From Mycobacterium hubeiense (lineage in GTDB: Bacteria; Actinomycetota; Actinomycetes; Mycobacteriales; Mycobacteriaceae): a DNA stretch of 64,000 nt. Each line of letters begins with the position of its first letter. Position 1 is the stretch's first letter. Where the stretch lies: positions 61,400-125,399 of the forward strand of contig NZ_PIZU01000010.1 in the NCBI RefSeq assembly GCF_002838065.1. The letters are read 5' to 3'. The notes under the pieces were generated by a model. It saw nothing but the letters and a program-made list of their open reading frames with translations. It searched no databases and was not told the origin of the DNA. Below are positions 38,787 through 51,957 of the stretch, piece after piece. The translations under genes were made by a program, and so were the position numbers.

Positions 38787-39452
38787 ATGGATACACCAAC
38801 GCAGCCTGTCGCCCGGGCACTCGACGACTTCACGCGGGCCGGTGGGATGACCGCCGCGTTCAAAGCTGGCGAAACCGGTCTCGGCCATCATTGGCGGCTG
38901 CTGTCGCCTACCGGAGACCTCCTGGCGCGTACGGTGCGGGTGCACAGCGGCGGGAAGGCCGCGCAGGCGTTCTGGAAGTTCTTGTCGCTCACCGCCCTTG
39001 ACGCGGGCAATGACATCCACGTGGAGCTGCGCGGCGCCGACGACTGCGTGTTGGCACGCGCCAGTTCGATCAACGACAAGCCCGCATTCGTGACGGTGAC
39101 CGATCCGAGCGGCGCGCAAGTGGTGAAGAGCAAGCGCGACAAGGACATTCTCACGATCTACGGCGCCGACGATCAGCCGATCGCCGAAGTGGCCTGTGAC
39201 GGTGACGGCCCGTGGCAGGTCCGCGCCGACGGGCAGGTCCTGGGTGAACTGATCGCCGGCGAGCCCGGCCCGTCCACGTCGCACTCCGTCGCGGCGTGGG
39301 CGTGGGACCCGGAGACGGCGGTGAGTTCGGCCGCCTACGCCAAAGGCCAGCACCTCGGCCTGCGGCGCGTCAAGCAATATATGTTTGCGCCACAGGGCGA
39401 GACGACGACCGGCGTGGTGTTACTCCCGCTGCTTGCCGGGTTGACGTACTAA
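38787..39452 (+). CDS. Conserved hypothetical protein
   Basis: A 221-residue protein without signal peptide or membrane helix. Repeating beta-rich segments (HHWRLLSPTGDLLARTVRV, DILTIYGADDQPIAEVACDGDGPW) faintly recall tubby/scramblase-like folds, but I would not assign the family. It starts at ATG 38787, 5 bp after the lipoprotein stop, suggesting cotranscription. It ends 11 bp from the convergent fadE25 stop. Confidence 0.65.
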   Translation: MDTPTQPVARALDDFTRAGGMTAAFKAGETGLGHHWRLLSPTGDLLARTVRVHSGGKAAQAFWKFLSLTALDAGNDIHVELRGADDCVLARASSINDKPAFVTVTDPSGAQVVKSKRDKDILTIYGADDQPIAEVACDGDGPWQVRADGQVLGELIAGEPGPSTSHSVAAWAWDPETAVSSAAYAKGQHLGLRRVKQYMFAPQGETTTGVVLLPLLAGLTY

Positions 39453-39462
39453 TGCCGCCGGT

Positions 39463-40632
39463 TTACTTGAGCAGGGCGCGGCTCATCACCACGCGCTGGA
39501 TCTGGTTGGTGCCCTCGTAGATCTGGGTGATCTTGGCGTCGCGCATCATCCGCTCGACGGGGAAGTCCTGCGTGTAGCCGGCCCCGCCGAACAGTTGCAC
39601 CGCGTCGGTGGTGACCTGCATCGCCACATCGGAGGCAAAGCACTTGCTCGCCGCGGAGATGAAACCCAAGTCCGGCTCGCCCCGCTCGGCGCGCGCCGCC
39701 GCGCTGTACACCATCAGCCGGGCGGCTTCCACCTTCATCGCCATGTCGGCGAGCATGAACTGCACACCCTGAAAATCACTGATGGATTGCCCAAACTGCT
39801 TGCGGTCCTTGGTGTAGGCGATCGCCGCATCCAACGCGCCCTGCGCGATGCCGACGGCCTGCGCGCCGATCGTCGGGCGGGTGTGATCCAGCGTCGCCAA
39901 CGCCGTCTTGAACCCGGTACCCGGCTCCCCGATGATCCGATCCCCCGGCACCCGGCAGTTCTCGAAATACAACTCGGTGGTCGGCGACCCCTTGATGCCC
40001 AGCTTCTTCTCTTTGGGCCCGACGGTGAAACCCTCGTCGTCGCGGTGCACCATGAACGCCGAAATGCCGTTGGCGCCCTTGTCCGGATCGGTCACCGCCA
40101 TCACCGTGTACCACGTCGAGCGCCCACCATTGGTGATCCAGCACTTGGTGCCATTCAAAATCCACGAGTCCCCGTCGGCCTTGGCCCGAGTCCGCATCGC
40201 CCCCGCATCACTGCCGGCCTCCCGCTCACTGAGGGCATACGACGCCATCGCCTCCCCGGAGGCCAGCGACGGCAACACCTGCTTCTTCAGCTCCTCCGAA
40301 CCGCGCAGGATCAGCCCCATGGTGCCCAGCTTGTTCACCGCCGGGATCAGCGACGCCGAACAGTCCACCCGCGCCACCTCCTCGATGACGATGCAGGTGG
40401 CCACCGAGTCGGCACCCTGGCCGCCATACTCCTCGGGCACATGGATGGCACTGAACCCCGACGCGTTCAGCGCCGCCAACGCCTCCTCCGGAAACCGCGC
40501 CTGCTCGTCGACCTCAGCCGCGTACGGGGCGATCTCCTTTTCCGCCAACGCCCGAATGGCGGCACGCAACTCGTCGTGCTCCTCCGGCAGTTTGAATACA
40601 TCGAACGACGGGTTCCCGCCCCAACCAGCCAT
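39463..40632 (-). CDS. fadE25: Acyl-CoA dehydrogenase FadE25
   Basis: A 389-residue flavoprotein that introduces a trans-2 double bond into acyl-CoA. It has the signature ALSEREAGSDAGAMRTRA, the FAD-binding WITNGGRSTWYTVM, and the C-terminal catalytic base region IYEGTNQIQRVVMSRALLK. It closely follows Rv3274c and lies upstream of the purE-purK cluster, as in M. tuberculosis. Confidence 0.93.
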   Translation of the reverse strand: MAGWGGNPSFDVFKLPEEHDELRAAIRALAEKEIAPYAAEVDEQARFPEEALAALNASGFSAIHVPEEYGGQGADSVATCIVIEEVARVDCSASLIPAVNKLGTMGLILRGSEELKKQVLPSLASGEAMASYALSEREAGSDAGAMRTRAKADGDSWILNGTKCWITNGGRSTWYTVMAVTDPDKGANGISAFMVHRDDEGFTVGPKEKKLGIKGSPTTELYFENCRVPGDRIIGEPGTGFKTALATLDHTRPTIGAQAVGIAQGALDAAIAYTKDRKQFGQSISDFQGVQFMLADMAMKVEAARLMVYSAAARAERGEPDLGFISAASKCFASDVAMQVTTDAVQLFGGAGYTQDFPVERMMRDAKITQIYEGTNQIQRVVMSRALLK

Positions 40633-40662
40633 GACAGTCTCCTTAGCTAATCGCGATTAACT

Positions 40663-41181
40663 CTACTTGGTCCCGCCGTCACCCAATAATCGGTCGCGTA
40701 ACGCCTGGTCTTTGGCCAGCACCATCGCCTCCAGGTCGGCCTGAAACGCCGTCATCCGTGCCCGCAACTCGCCATCCACGGCGCCGAGGATCCGCACGGC
40801 GAGCAGGCCCGCGTTGCGCGCGCCGCCGATCGACACGGTGGCCACCGGCACCCCGGCCGGCATCTGCACGATCGACAGCAGTGAGTCCAGGCCGTCCAAC
40901 CGGGCCAGCGGCACCGGGACGCCGATCACCGGCAGCGGCGTCGCCGAGGCCACCATGCCCGGCAGGTGCGCCGCGCCGCCGGCGCCCGCGATGATCACCT
41001 CGATGCCGCGGTCGGCCGCGCCGCGCGCGTAGTCGAGCATCCGGCCCGGTGTGCGGTGCGCCGAGACCACACCGACTTCGAACGGGACGTCGAATTCGGC
41101 GAGCGCGTCGGCGGCATCGGCCATCACCGACCAGTCGCTGTCGCTGCCCATGATCAGCCCGACCCTGGCGTTAGGTGGCAT
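40663..41181 (-). CDS. purE: N5-carboxyaminoimidazole ribonucleotide mutase PurE
   Basis: A 172-residue PurE class I enzyme converting N5-CAIR to CAIR in purine synthesis. It shows [12 protein letters not shown], the catalytic His in [11 protein letters not shown] and the [12 protein letters not shown] loop. The ATG at 41181 lies inside the end of purK (11-nt overlap), indicating coupling; the longer in-frame extension is purK antiframe sequence. Confidence 0.95.
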   Translation of the reverse strand: MPPNARVGLIMGSDSDWSVMADAADALAEFDVPFEVGVVSAHRTPGRMLDYARGAADRGIEVIIAGAGGAAHLPGMVASATPLPVIGVPVPLARLDGLDSLLSIVQMPAGVPVATVSIGGARNAGLLAVRILGAVDGELRARMTAFQADLEAMVLAKDQALRDRLLGDGGTK

Positions 41182-42367
41182 GTTCGTCCCATCCGTCGGT
41201 CCAGACCGCGTGCGATAACCAGTGTGCCGCCCGTTCGGCGCGCTCACGCAGGAAGTCCAGATCGGATCCCGTCATGTTGACGTGGCCGATCTTGCGGCCG
41301 GGCCGCTCGGCCTTGCCGTAGAGGTGGATCTTCGCGTCGGGTAGCCGCGCGAACAGATGGTGCACGCGTTCGTCCATCGACATCGCGGGCGTCTGCGGTG
41401 CGCCAAGCACGTTGGCCATCACCGTGACCGGCGTGATTGCACCGGTATCGCCGAGCGGATAGTCCAGCACCGCCCGCAGGTGCTGTTCGAACTGGCTGGT
41501 GACCGCGCCGTCCATCGTCCAGTGCCCGGAGTTGTGCGGCCGCATCGCCAACTCGTTGACGAGCAGCCCGCCCTCGACTGTCTCGAACAACTCCACGGCG
41601 AGCACCCCGATGACCCCTAGTTCAGAGGCCAGCCGCAACGCCAATTCCTGTGCCGCCGAACCTAATTCGTCGGGCAGCTCCGGCGCTGGCGCCAGCACCA
41701 GCACGCAGATCCCGTCGCGCTGAACGGTTTCCACCACCGGCCAGGCCGCGCCCTGCCCGAACGGCGATCGCGCCACCAGCGCGGCCAGTTCCCGCCGCAT
41801 CGCCACCCGTTCCTCGACCAGCACCGCCACCCCGTCGGCCAGGTACCGGCCCGCGATCTCGCGCGCCTGCGCCAGATCATCGGCCATCATCACGCCCTTA
41901 CCGTCGTAGCCGCCGCGCACAGTCTTGATCACCACCGGCCCGTCGACGCGGCGGACGAACTCCTCGACGTCGTCGACGCTCTCGACTGCGGCATAGCGCG
42001 GTATCGGCGCGCCCATGGCCTCGAGCCGGCGCCGCATCACCAGCTTGTCCTGGGCGTGCACCAGCGCCTGCGGTGGCGGCGCCACGTTGACGCCCTCGGC
42101 GACGAGCTTCTCCAACAGCGCGGTCGGCACGTGCTCGTGGTCGAAGGTCAACACCGTGGCGCCCTCGGCGGCTCGGCGCAGATCGTCTAAATCGGTGTGC
42201 GAGCCGAGCACGATGTCGGGGCTGACTTGGGCGGCGGGCTCGTCGGTCTCGGCGACCTGGACGCGCAGCGTCTGGCCCAGCGCGATGGCGGCCTGATGCG
42301 TCATCCTGGCCAGCTGACCACCGCCGATCATGGCCACAACGGGCGGGTCATTGGGATTTCTCGGCAC
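41171..42367 (-). CDS. purK: 5-(carboxyamino)imidazole ribonucleotide synthase PurK
   Basis: A 398-residue ATP-grasp enzyme using ATP and bicarbonate to carboxylate AIR. The N-terminal [13 protein letters not shown] is typical of the family. The ATP-grasp body includes [15 protein letters not shown] and the glutamate-rich [28 protein letters not shown]. It is the first gene of purK-purE. Confidence 0.95.
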   Translation of the reverse strand: MPRNPNDPPVVAMIGGGQLARMTHQAAIALGQTLRVQVAETDEPAAQVSPDIVLGSHTDLDDLRRAAEGATVLTFDHEHVPTALLEKLVAEGVNVAPPPQALVHAQDKLVMRRRLEAMGAPIPRYAAVESVDDVEEFVRRVDGPVVIKTVRGGYDGKGVMMADDLAQAREIAGRYLADGVAVLVEERVAMRRELAALVARSPFGQGAAWPVVETVQRDGICVLVLAPAPELPDELGSAAQELALRLASELGVIGVLAVELFETVEGGLLVNELAMRPHNSGHWTMDGAVTSQFEQHLRAVLDYPLGDTGAITPVTVMANVLGAPQTPAMSMDERVHHLFARLPDAKIHLYGKAERPGRKIGHVNMTGSDLDFLRERAERAAHWLSHAVWTDGWDEHAT

Positions 42368-42461
42368 GATGCCTATGGTGTCATGATCGTGGCCGGGGCA
42401 TTGACCTGCGGTTAAGGCAGGGTTGGGCGCACTTTGCGCCGTTTACGTACACTGCCTACCT

Positions 42462-43124
42462 GTGTCCTTCGCTGATGCCACCATCGCGCGGCTGCCGCGA
42501 CCGATTCGCCCGTACGCCGAGGCGCATCACGAGCTCATCAAATTCGCCATCGTCGGGGCGACGACGTTCGTCATCGACTCGGCGATCTTCTACACGCTGA
42601 AGCTGACCGTTCTGGAGCCCAAGCCGGTGACCGCGAAGGTCATCGCCGGCATCGTCGCGGTGATCGCGTCCTACATCCTCAACCGCGAGTGGAGCTTCCG
42701 GGACCGCGGCGGGCGTGAGCGGCATCACGAGGCCTTGTTGTTCTTCGCGTTCAGCGGCCTGGGGGTGCTGCTGTCGATGGCCCCGCTGGCGTTCTCCAGC
42801 TATGTGCTGGGGCTGCGGGTGCCCGAGGTGTCGCTGACGGTGGAGAACATCGCCGACTTCATCTCCGCCTACATCCTGGGCAACTTGCTGCAGATGGCGT
42901 TCCGGTTCTGGGCGTTTCGTCGCTGGGTGTTCCCCGACGAGTTCGGCCGCAGCCCGGACAAGGCGCTCGAGTCCACGCTCACCGACGGCGGCATCGCCGA
43001 AGCGATCGAGGATCACATCGAGCACGGCGGCACCGTCACACCGCTGCGCCGGCCCAGCCGACGGGCCCGGCGGTTGGCTCAGCTGGGCGACTCCTCAGAG
43101 CCCAGGGTGTCGAAAACTTCGTGA
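42462..43124 (+). CDS. GtrA-family membrane protein (Rv3277-like)
   Basis: A 220-residue GtrA-type protein with four hydrophobic segments (about 25-45, 55-75, 85-110, 125-150). Family marks are LIKFAIVGATTFVIDSAIFY and NREWSFRDRGG. GtrA proteins are thought to help flip polyprenyl-linked sugars; the mycobacterial role is unknown. The GTG at 42462 is used. The 3' end overlaps the convergent PH-domain gene by 46 bp. Confidence 0.85.
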   Translation: MSFADATIARLPRPIRPYAEAHHELIKFAIVGATTFVIDSAIFYTLKLTVLEPKPVTAKVIAGIVAVIASYILNREWSFRDRGGRERHHEALLFFAFSGLGVLLSMAPLAFSSYVLGLRVPEVSLTVENIADFISAYILGNLLQMAFRFWAFRRWVFPDEFGRSPDKALESTLTDGGIAEAIEDHIEHGGTVTPLRRPSRRARRLAQLGDSSEPRVSKTS

Positions 43125-43597
43125 TACAGCAGTGAGTGCACCTGTTCCACGCGCGGAATGTCGTGGAACTCCAAGGGATCCTGCGACGCCGATTCGATGA
43201 TCAGCGTTCCGGTGCGCACGATGCGGTCGATGAGGCCATGCCGGAACTCCACACTGTTGATCCGCGCGAGCGGGATGTCGATTCCGGCGCGGGTGAGTAG
43301 GCCGTGGCGGAACATCACCCGGCGGTCGGTGATGACGAAATGCGTTGTCATCCAACTCAAGAACGGCCACAGGGTGAGCCATCCGATGACGATCAACCAG
43401 ATCGCGCCGATGACGGCGAAGATGACGTTCTTGGCCGTCGGGTCCCAGTCCATTCTGTTGACGACGGCCGCGGCGAACGCGGCGACCGCGGTGGCGAGGA
43501 TCAGCACCAGCACCGGGCCGATCAACCGCTTCCAGTGCGGGTGCCGATGCAGCACTACCTGCTCGTCTTTGGCGAGGACGTTATCCGGGTAGCCCAC
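43079..43597 (-). CDS. Membrane protein with bacterial PH domain (Rv3278c-like)
   Basis: A 172-residue protein with two transmembrane segments (about 26-46 and 58-80) followed by a bPH_2-type domain. That domain carries FVITDRRVMFRHGLLTRAGIDIPLARINSVEF and the IESASQDPLEFHDIP strand. The function is unknown. It lies downstream of birA in the same direction, 9 bp away, and overlaps the GtrA gene tail to tail. Confidence 0.85.
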   Translation of the reverse strand: MGYPDNVLAKDEQVVLHRHPHWKRLIGPVLVLILATAVAAFAAAVVNRMDWDPTAKNVIFAVIGAIWLIVIGWLTLWPFLSWMTTHFVITDRRVMFRHGLLTRAGIDIPLARINSVEFRHGLIDRIVRTGTLIIESASQDPLEFHDIPRVEQVHSLLYHEVFDTLGSEESPS

Positions 43598-43606
43598 GCG
43601 AGAACT

Positions 43607-44392
43607 TTACGACTCGAGCGGGCGCAGATGCGTGATATCGCCGGCCGAGACGGTGACGGTGTCACCGTCGGTTCTGATCACGAGCCGGCCCAGTTCGTCG
43701 ACGGCCTCGGCGACGCCCTCGACGGTGCGGTCACCGGGGAGACTGGCGCGCACCGGGTTTCGCAGGGTGACGCTGTGGCGGCGGTAGTCGGCAGCCAGAG
43801 ACTCGTCGCCGCGGCGCCAGCTGTCGATGCGAGTGCCCAGATGCCGAAGAACCGCCTGCGCCAACGCATTTCGGTCAGCTGACGCACCGAGCATCGTCAG
43901 TGACGTCGCCACCGGATCGGGGGCCTCGTCGGCGGTCATCGAGACGTTCAGGCCGAGGCCGATGACGACGACGCCTTGCGGTGAGGCCACTTCGGCCAGA
44001 ATGCCCGCCAGCTTGCCGGTGCCCACCAAGACGTCGTTGGGCCATTTCAAACCGGCGGCCAGCCCGGCGACGTCGGCCAGCGCGTCGACCACCGCGACGC
44101 CGGTGGCCAGCGGCAGCCACCCCCACGCGTCGGTCGCCACGCCCTGCGTGCCCACACCGACCGACAATGCGATCTGCGACCGGGCCGGCGCGGTCCAGTG
44201 CCGGCCGTGCCGGCCCCGTCCGGCGCTCTGGTACTCCGCCAGCAGCACCGCGCCGTCGATGTCCTCCCCCGCGGCAGCCCTGGCGAGTAGATCGGCGTTG
44301 GTGGAACCGGTCTCCTCGACGACATCAAGCTGCCGCCAGGGCGGTTCGAGTCCTTCACGCAAAGCGGTGGCGTTGAGCGGGGGTCTATCCAT
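43607..44392 (-). CDS. birA: Biotin-[acetyl-CoA-carboxylase] ligase BirA
   Basis: A 261-residue group I biotin protein ligase without the DNA-binding domain. The biotin/ATP site is YQSAGRGRHGRHWTAP, followed by LKWPNDVLVGTGKLAGIL. It biotinylates the BCCP domain of AccA3, whose gene is in this window, and is divergent from accD5. The gene context agrees with supply of biotinylated acyl-CoA carboxylase. Confidence 0.94.
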   Translation of the reverse strand: MDRPPLNATALREGLEPPWRQLDVVEETGSTNADLLARAAAGEDIDGAVLLAEYQSAGRGRHGRHWTAPARSQIALSVGVGTQGVATDAWGWLPLATGVAVVDALADVAGLAAGLKWPNDVLVGTGKLAGILAEVASPQGVVVIGLGLNVSMTADEAPDPVATSLTMLGASADRNALAQAVLRHLGTRIDSWRRGDESLAADYRRHSVTLRNPVRASLPGDRTVEGVAEAVDELGRLVIRTDGDTVTVSAGDITHLRPLES

Positions 44393-44489
44393 CGGTTCTG
44401 CCTCATATCGTCCTCAGTGGGCCAGAAAGCACATCTTCGCAGCCGCGTCGACGCTTCGCCCAGAACTGAGCGTGCGGTGGCTGTCTTGA

Positions 44490-46464
<1,975 letters not shown>

Positions 46465-46731
46465 GTGAGCGGAACGAACAAAGTTAAGGCCGACGTTCAG
46501 GCCGAAGACGCCAAGGCCGACCACGAGGCCCACATCCAGGTGGTCAGGGGCGAGCCCACCGATGAGGAGATGGCCGCGCTGATAGCCGTGCTCGGCGCGG
46601 CGTCCGGTCCCGCTGCGGACCCCGGCCCGCGCGAGCGGAATATGTGGGGCCATCCGGTGGACAAGCTGCGCTACGCGATCTTCAGCTGGCAGCGGGTGAC
46701 GCTGCTGGAACGGACACACATGCGGCGCTGA
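46465..46731 (+). CDS. accE5: Acyl-CoA carboxylase epsilon subunit AccE5
   Basis: An 88-residue epsilon subunit that stabilises the AccA3-AccD5 complex. The conserved part is [23 protein letters not shown] and the C-terminal [16 protein letters not shown]. It is shorter than M. tuberculosis AccE5 because the N-terminal extension is reduced. The start is either GTG 46465 or the in-frame TTG 46438; both lie inside the tandem repeat, and GTG is preferred. Confidence 0.85.
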   Translation: MSGTNKVKADVQAEDAKADHEAHIQVVRGEPTDEEMAALIAVLGAASGPAADPGPRERNMWGHPVDKLRYAIFSWQRVTLLERTHMRR

Positions 46732-46763
46732 TGAGCGCTTGCGCGAAGAAGAAACCGAGATGA
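46731..46763 (+). repeat. Single-copy stop/start linker micro-ORF between accE5 and maf
   Basis: The accE5 TGA (46729-46731) overlaps an ATG that opens a 10-codon micro-[13 protein letters not shown]. Its TGA (46761-46763) overlaps the maf ATG at 46760. The sequence ATGAGCGCTTGCGCGAAGA is a diverged single copy of the 32-bp unit found between fbiB and the Nudix gene. Confidence 0.85.
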
Positions 46764-47395
46764 CCCAGCTCGTTCTGGGCTCGGCCTCGCCAGGCCGACG
46801 CGGCGTGCTGCGCCAGGCCGGTGTCGATCCGCTGGTGGTCGTCTCCGGCGTCGACGAAGACGCCGTTATCGCGTCGCTGGGTTCCAACGCCCCGCCCGAC
46901 CAGGTGGTGTGCGCGCTGGCCCAGGCCAAGGCCGACGACGTGGTCGCCCGTCTCCCGGCCGACGTGGTCGCCGATTGCGTTGTCATCGGCTGCGATTCGA
47001 TGCTGCACCTCGACGGTCAGCTGTGCGGCAAGCCGGCGAACGCCGAAGCCGCACGGCAGCAATGGAATTCGATGGCCGGCCGGGCGGGCATCCTTTACAC
47101 CGGCCATGCGGTGCTTCGTGTGCGCGACAGCGCCGTCGTCCACCGAGAAACCGAATCAGCAATGACCACAGTGCATTTCGGCACACCGTCGGCGACGGAC
47201 TTGGACGCTTACATCAGCAGCGGCGAACCGCTGCGCGTTGCAGGCGGATTCACCATCGACGGGCGGGGCGGCTGGTTCGTTGATCGCATCGAGGGCGATC
47301 CGTCCAACGTCATCGGCCTGAGCCTGCCGCTGATGCGGAGCCTCCTCGCCCGTGCAGGTTTGTCGGTAGGCCGGCTCTGGACCGAGCAGCCTTGA
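46760..47395 (+). CDS. maf: Maf-family nucleotide pyrophosphatase
   Basis: A 211-residue Maf/YhdE-type protein that hydrolyses non-canonical or pyrimidine NTPs. The N-terminal [15 protein letters not shown] and the central [16 protein letters not shown] are the family signature, followed by [28 protein letters not shown]. The ATG at 46760 overlaps the stop of the upstream micro-ORF, so translation is probably coupled to accE5. Confidence 0.92.
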   Translation: MTQLVLGSASPGRRGVLRQAGVDPLVVVSGVDEDAVIASLGSNAPPDQVVCALAQAKADDVVARLPADVVADCVVIGCDSMLHLDGQLCGKPANAEAARQQWNSMAGRAGILYTGHAVLRVRDSAVVHRETESAMTTVHFGTPSATDLDAYISSGEPLRVAGGFTIDGRGGWFVDRIEGDPSNVIGLSLPLMRSLLARAGLSVGRLWTEQP

Positions 47396-47474
47396 CCAAA
47401 TCGCAACATAACTAGGCGCGGCGCGCCGGGCCCAAACACTTCCTGAACCTCAAGTGCAGGTTGACACTGGGGCG

Positions 47475-47693
47475 ATGCCAGTCGAAGAGACCATGTGGGA
47501 CGTCTCGCTCACCCGCGACGTCGAAACCTACGACCTGGAGCGGCTGCGCGCCGCACTCGCCGACATCATCACGAAGCGCCTGGCCCCCGGCAAGCGACTG
47601 CTGCGGGTGGTGACGTGGTGCCCCGACCTGCTGCGGCCGCGACAGGGTGCCCGTCGCTACGCCGTCGCCTACGAGGTGGCGCTCAGCGTCTGA
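47475..47693 (+). CDS. Small conserved hypothetical protein
   Basis: A 72-residue protein from ATG 47475 (MPVEETMWDVSLTRDVETYDLERLRAALADI). It has no signal peptide, membrane helix or Cys motif; an amphipathic helix is predicted in the middle. It lies 79 bp after maf and is followed by one of the dispersed hairpins. The function is unknown. Confidence 0.55.
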   Translation: MPVEETMWDVSLTRDVETYDLERLRAALADIITKRLAPGKRLLRVVTWCPDLLRPRQGARRYAVAYEVALSV

Positions 47694-47702
47694 CGCGCTC
47701 AC

Positions 47703-47760
47703 CCGAGATTGAAACCAGAGACAAAATCGGCCCCAAACTTGTCCCTGAGTGCAATCTCGG
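47703..47760. repeat. Intergenic hairpin (dispersed family)
   Basis: Outer arms CCGAGATT (47703-47710) and AATCTCGG (47753-47760) enclose a weaker inner pair around GACAA/TTGTC. It starts 9 bp after the stop of the small gene and ends 30 bp before sseA. The arms match those of the hairpin at 15675-15737. Confidence 0.65.
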
Positions 47761-47790
47761 CACCCCCGACCCCGGCGGTAGGCTCGCATT

Positions 47791-48678
47791 GTGCCGCTGC
47801 CTCCAGACCCCAGCCCCGCGCTGCAGGACTACGCCCACCCCGAACGCCTCGTCACCGCCGACTGGCTGGCCAGCAACCTCGGCCGGCCCGGCTTGGCGAT
47901 CGTCGAGTCCGACGAGGACGTGTTGCTCTACGACACCGGCCACATCCCCGGCGCGGTGAAAATCGACTGGCACACCGACCTCAACGACCCGCACGTACGT
48001 GACTACATCAACGGCGAGCAGTTCGCCGACCTGATGAACCGCAAGGGCATCTCCCGCGACGACACCGTCGTCATCTACGGCGACAAGAGCAACTGGTGGG
48101 CGGCCTACGCGCTGTGGGTGTTCACGTTGTTCGGCCATCCCGACGTCCGGCTGCTCGACGGCGGACGCGACCTGTGGATCTCCAACGGCCGCGACAGCAC
48201 CCTCGAAGTGCCCACCCGACAATCCACCGGCTACCCCGTCGTCGAACGCAACGACGCGCCCATCCGCGCCTTCAAGGAGGACGTCCTCGCGATCCTGGGC
48301 AAGGAGCCGCTGATCGACGTCCGCTCGCCGCAGGAGTACACCGGCGAACGCACCCACATGCCGGACTACCCGGAGGAGGGCGCGCTGCGCGGCGGTCACA
48401 TCCCGACCGCGCGCTCCATCCCGTGGGCCAAGGCCGCGGAGGACAGCGGGCGGTTCCGCAAACGCGCCGAACTCGAAGAGCTGTACGGGTTCATCACGCC
48501 CGAGGACAAGACCATCGTGTACTGCCGCATCGGTGAGCGCTCCAGCCACACCTGGTTCGTGCTGACGCACCTGCTGGGCCTGCCCGGCGTGCGCAACTAC
48601 GACGGCTCGTGGACCGAATGGGGCAACGCGGTGCGCGTGCCCATCGCGGTCGGGGAAGAGCCCGGCGAGGCGCCATGA
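47791..48678 (+). CDS. sseA: Thiosulfate sulfurtransferase SseA
   Basis: A 295-residue tandem rhodanese. The inactive N-terminal repeat (about 15-145) carries [14 protein letters not shown]. The active C-terminal repeat has the Cys loop [12 protein letters not shown] (about 245-256) and ends [11 protein letters not shown]. It transfers sulfane sulfur. It starts at GTG 47791, and its stop overlaps the SufE-like start (ATGA), pairing a sulfur donor with a sulfur acceptor. Confidence 0.94.
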   Translation: MPLPPDPSPALQDYAHPERLVTADWLASNLGRPGLAIVESDEDVLLYDTGHIPGAVKIDWHTDLNDPHVRDYINGEQFADLMNRKGISRDDTVVIYGDKSNWWAAYALWVFTLFGHPDVRLLDGGRDLWISNGRDSTLEVPTRQSTGYPVVERNDAPIRAFKEDVLAILGKEPLIDVRSPQEYTGERTHMPDYPEEGALRGGHIPTARSIPWAKAAEDSGRFRKRAELEELYGFITPEDKTIVYCRIGERSSHTWFVLTHLLGLPGVRNYDGSWTEWGNAVRVPIAVGEEPGEAP

Positions 48679-49106
48679 GCATGCCGGCCGCGCTGGCCGA
48701 GGTGGTGTCGGACTTCCAGGAGGTGCAGGGGCAGGACAAGCTGCAGCTCCTGCTGGAGTTCGCCAACGAACTTCCGCCGCTGCCCGCCGACCTCGAACAG
48801 GCCGCAATGGAGCCGGTGCCCGAATGCCAGTCCCCGCTGTTTTTGCACGTCGACGCCGACGATCCCGAACGCGTGCGGCTGTATTTCAGCGCCCCCGCCG
48901 AGGCGCCGACGACACGCGGCTTCGCCGCGATTCTCGCGGCCGGTCTCGACGAGCAATCCGCCGCCGACATCCTGGCCGTGCCCGATGACTTCTACACCGA
49001 CCTCGGCTTGGCCGCGTTGATCAGCCCGCTTCGGCTGCGCGGCATGTCGGCGATGCTCGCCCGGATCAAGAACCGGCTACGGGCGACCAAACCTACTGAC
49101 GAGTAA
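48675..49106 (+). CDS. SufE-like sulfur acceptor protein (Rv3284-like)
   Basis: A 143-residue SufE-family protein. It has [15 protein letters not shown], the sulfur-accepting Cys in [13 protein letters not shown], and the C-terminal [22 protein letters not shown] typical of SufE. It probably accepts persulfide sulfur from SseA or a cysteine desulfurase. The ATG at 48675 overlaps the sseA stop. Confidence 0.92.
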   Translation: MSMPAALAEVVSDFQEVQGQDKLQLLLEFANELPPLPADLEQAAMEPVPECQSPLFLHVDADDPERVRLYFSAPAEAPTTRGFAAILAAGLDEQSAADILAVPDDFYTDLGLAALISPLRLRGMSAMLARIKNRLRATKPTDE

Positions 49107-49166
49107 GACGACCGCCTGATAACGGGCTCAGTTATGCCCCTTAAACTGCGCGGGATACATTCTTAA

Positions 49167-50999
<1,833 letters not shown>

Positions 51000-51009
51000 T
51001 TCCAGACCC

Positions 51010-51070
51010 GCGAGACTGTTGTTACCGAGGAAAAGTGCGAGTGAGGACCCCGGTAACTACAGTCTCGCGG
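51010..51070. repeat. Intergenic hairpin downstream of accA3 (dispersed family)
   Basis: Perfect 11-bp arms CGCGAGACTGT (51010-51020) and ACAGTCTCGCG (51060-51070) enclose GTTACCG/CGGTAAC (51022-51028 and 51052-51058). This gives a long stem-loop 11 bp beyond the accA3 stop, suited to terminating or stabilising the transcript. The outer arms resemble those at 15675 and 47703. Confidence 0.75.
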
Positions 51071-51083
51071 CGTACGTGAAGCT

Positions 51084-51416
51084 ATGGAACCGGTCGAAAT
51101 CAATGCCGGCGCTTGGTATTTGCGCGGGCTGCGCGCCGACGAGCTGATCGACGACCGGCCCGCGCTGGCTGATCTCGGCGAGACGGATCCGGACTATGTG
51201 ACGCGCCGCAACGCGCAGTGGGCATCCGACAGCGGCTACTCCTGGGCGGTTTGCGAACCGACCACCGGCGAATTGGTGGCGGAGGTGACGGTGGATCCGG
51301 CCGCCGCGACGCTGCACACCCGCGCCCGAACCGGGTACGCCGACGCAGCGGCGGCAGGCGAAGAGTCGGTGCGCCGGTTCGCGGCCGCCGTGCTCGGCAT
51401 CACCGTCCGGAACTGA
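51084..51416 (+). CDS. Short GNAT-like protein, probably truncated
   Basis: 110 residues starting MEPVEINAGAWYLRGLRADELIDDRPALADLG. The opening and YSWAVCEPTTGELVAEVTVD resemble the N-terminal strands of RimJ/RimL-type GNAT acetyltransferases. The acetyl-CoA binding R/Q-x-x-G-x-G/A loop and the following helix are not evident, and the protein is far shorter than the usual 170-200 residues. It overlaps the convergent MocA-like gene by 17 bp. It may be a remnant or a distinct small protein. Confidence 0.5.
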   Translation: MEPVEINAGAWYLRGLRADELIDDRPALADLGETDPDYVTRRNAQWASDSGYSWAVCEPTTGELVAEVTVDPAAATLHTRARTGYADAAAAGEESVRRFAAAVLGITVRN

Positions 51417-51957
51417 CGTCGTCGATGTCGACGCCCGTCGCCAGGTCGGCGCATTCGACGGCGACCACGTCGGTGCGCGCCCGCAGGAACGGCCCCGCGC
51501 CGACGTCGCCGTGTAGCCCGGCGAGCAGTTCGGGCCAATGCCAGCGCGCCACCACCACCGGATGACCGGGCCGGCTGCCGTAGTGGGCGCGTGCCAATCC
51601 CGACGACGACGAACGCGCCGCGGCCAGTACCCGTCGCACCACGTCGGCGCCGACGTCCGGGGTGTCGACGAGGTGCAGCACGGCGTAGCCGGCCGCATCG
51701 ATCGCCGATAGGCCCGCACGCAGTGACGCGCTGAGCCCCTTCGACCAGTCCTGGGCGATCACCGCCCGTGCGGGCGGTGGCACATCGACAATCGCGGCCC
51801 CCAGTACTACGACCACGTCGTCGCATCCACCCTCATCCAGCGCCGCCACCGCGGACCGCAGCCACTCGCCGTCGCGGGCCAGTACCTTGGGCATCCCGTA
51901 CCGGGTGCCCGCGCCGGCGGCCAGCAGCACGCCCGCAGCTGCGGATTCCGTCGCCAT
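51400..51957 (-). CDS. MobA/MocA-like nucleotidyltransferase
   Basis: A 185-residue NTP-transferase of the molybdenum cofactor cytidylyl/guanylyltransferase group. It has GVLLAAGAGTRYGMPKVLA at the N-terminus (the LAAGxGxRxGxPK motif), a metal-binding region LHLVDTPDVGADVV and the GRPGHPVVVARWHW-type stretch near residue 130. It may modify a molybdopterin cofactor or a related nucleotide; no molybdoenzyme gene is adjacent. Confidence 0.8.
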   Translation of the reverse strand: MATESAAAGVLLAAGAGTRYGMPKVLARDGEWLRSAVAALDEGGCDDVVVVLGAAIVDVPPPARAVIAQDWSKGLSASLRAGLSAIDAAGYAVLHLVDTPDVGADVVRRVLAAARSSSSGLARAHYGSRPGHPVVVARWHWPELLAGLHGDVGAGPFLRARTDVVAVECADLATGVDIDDVSSGR

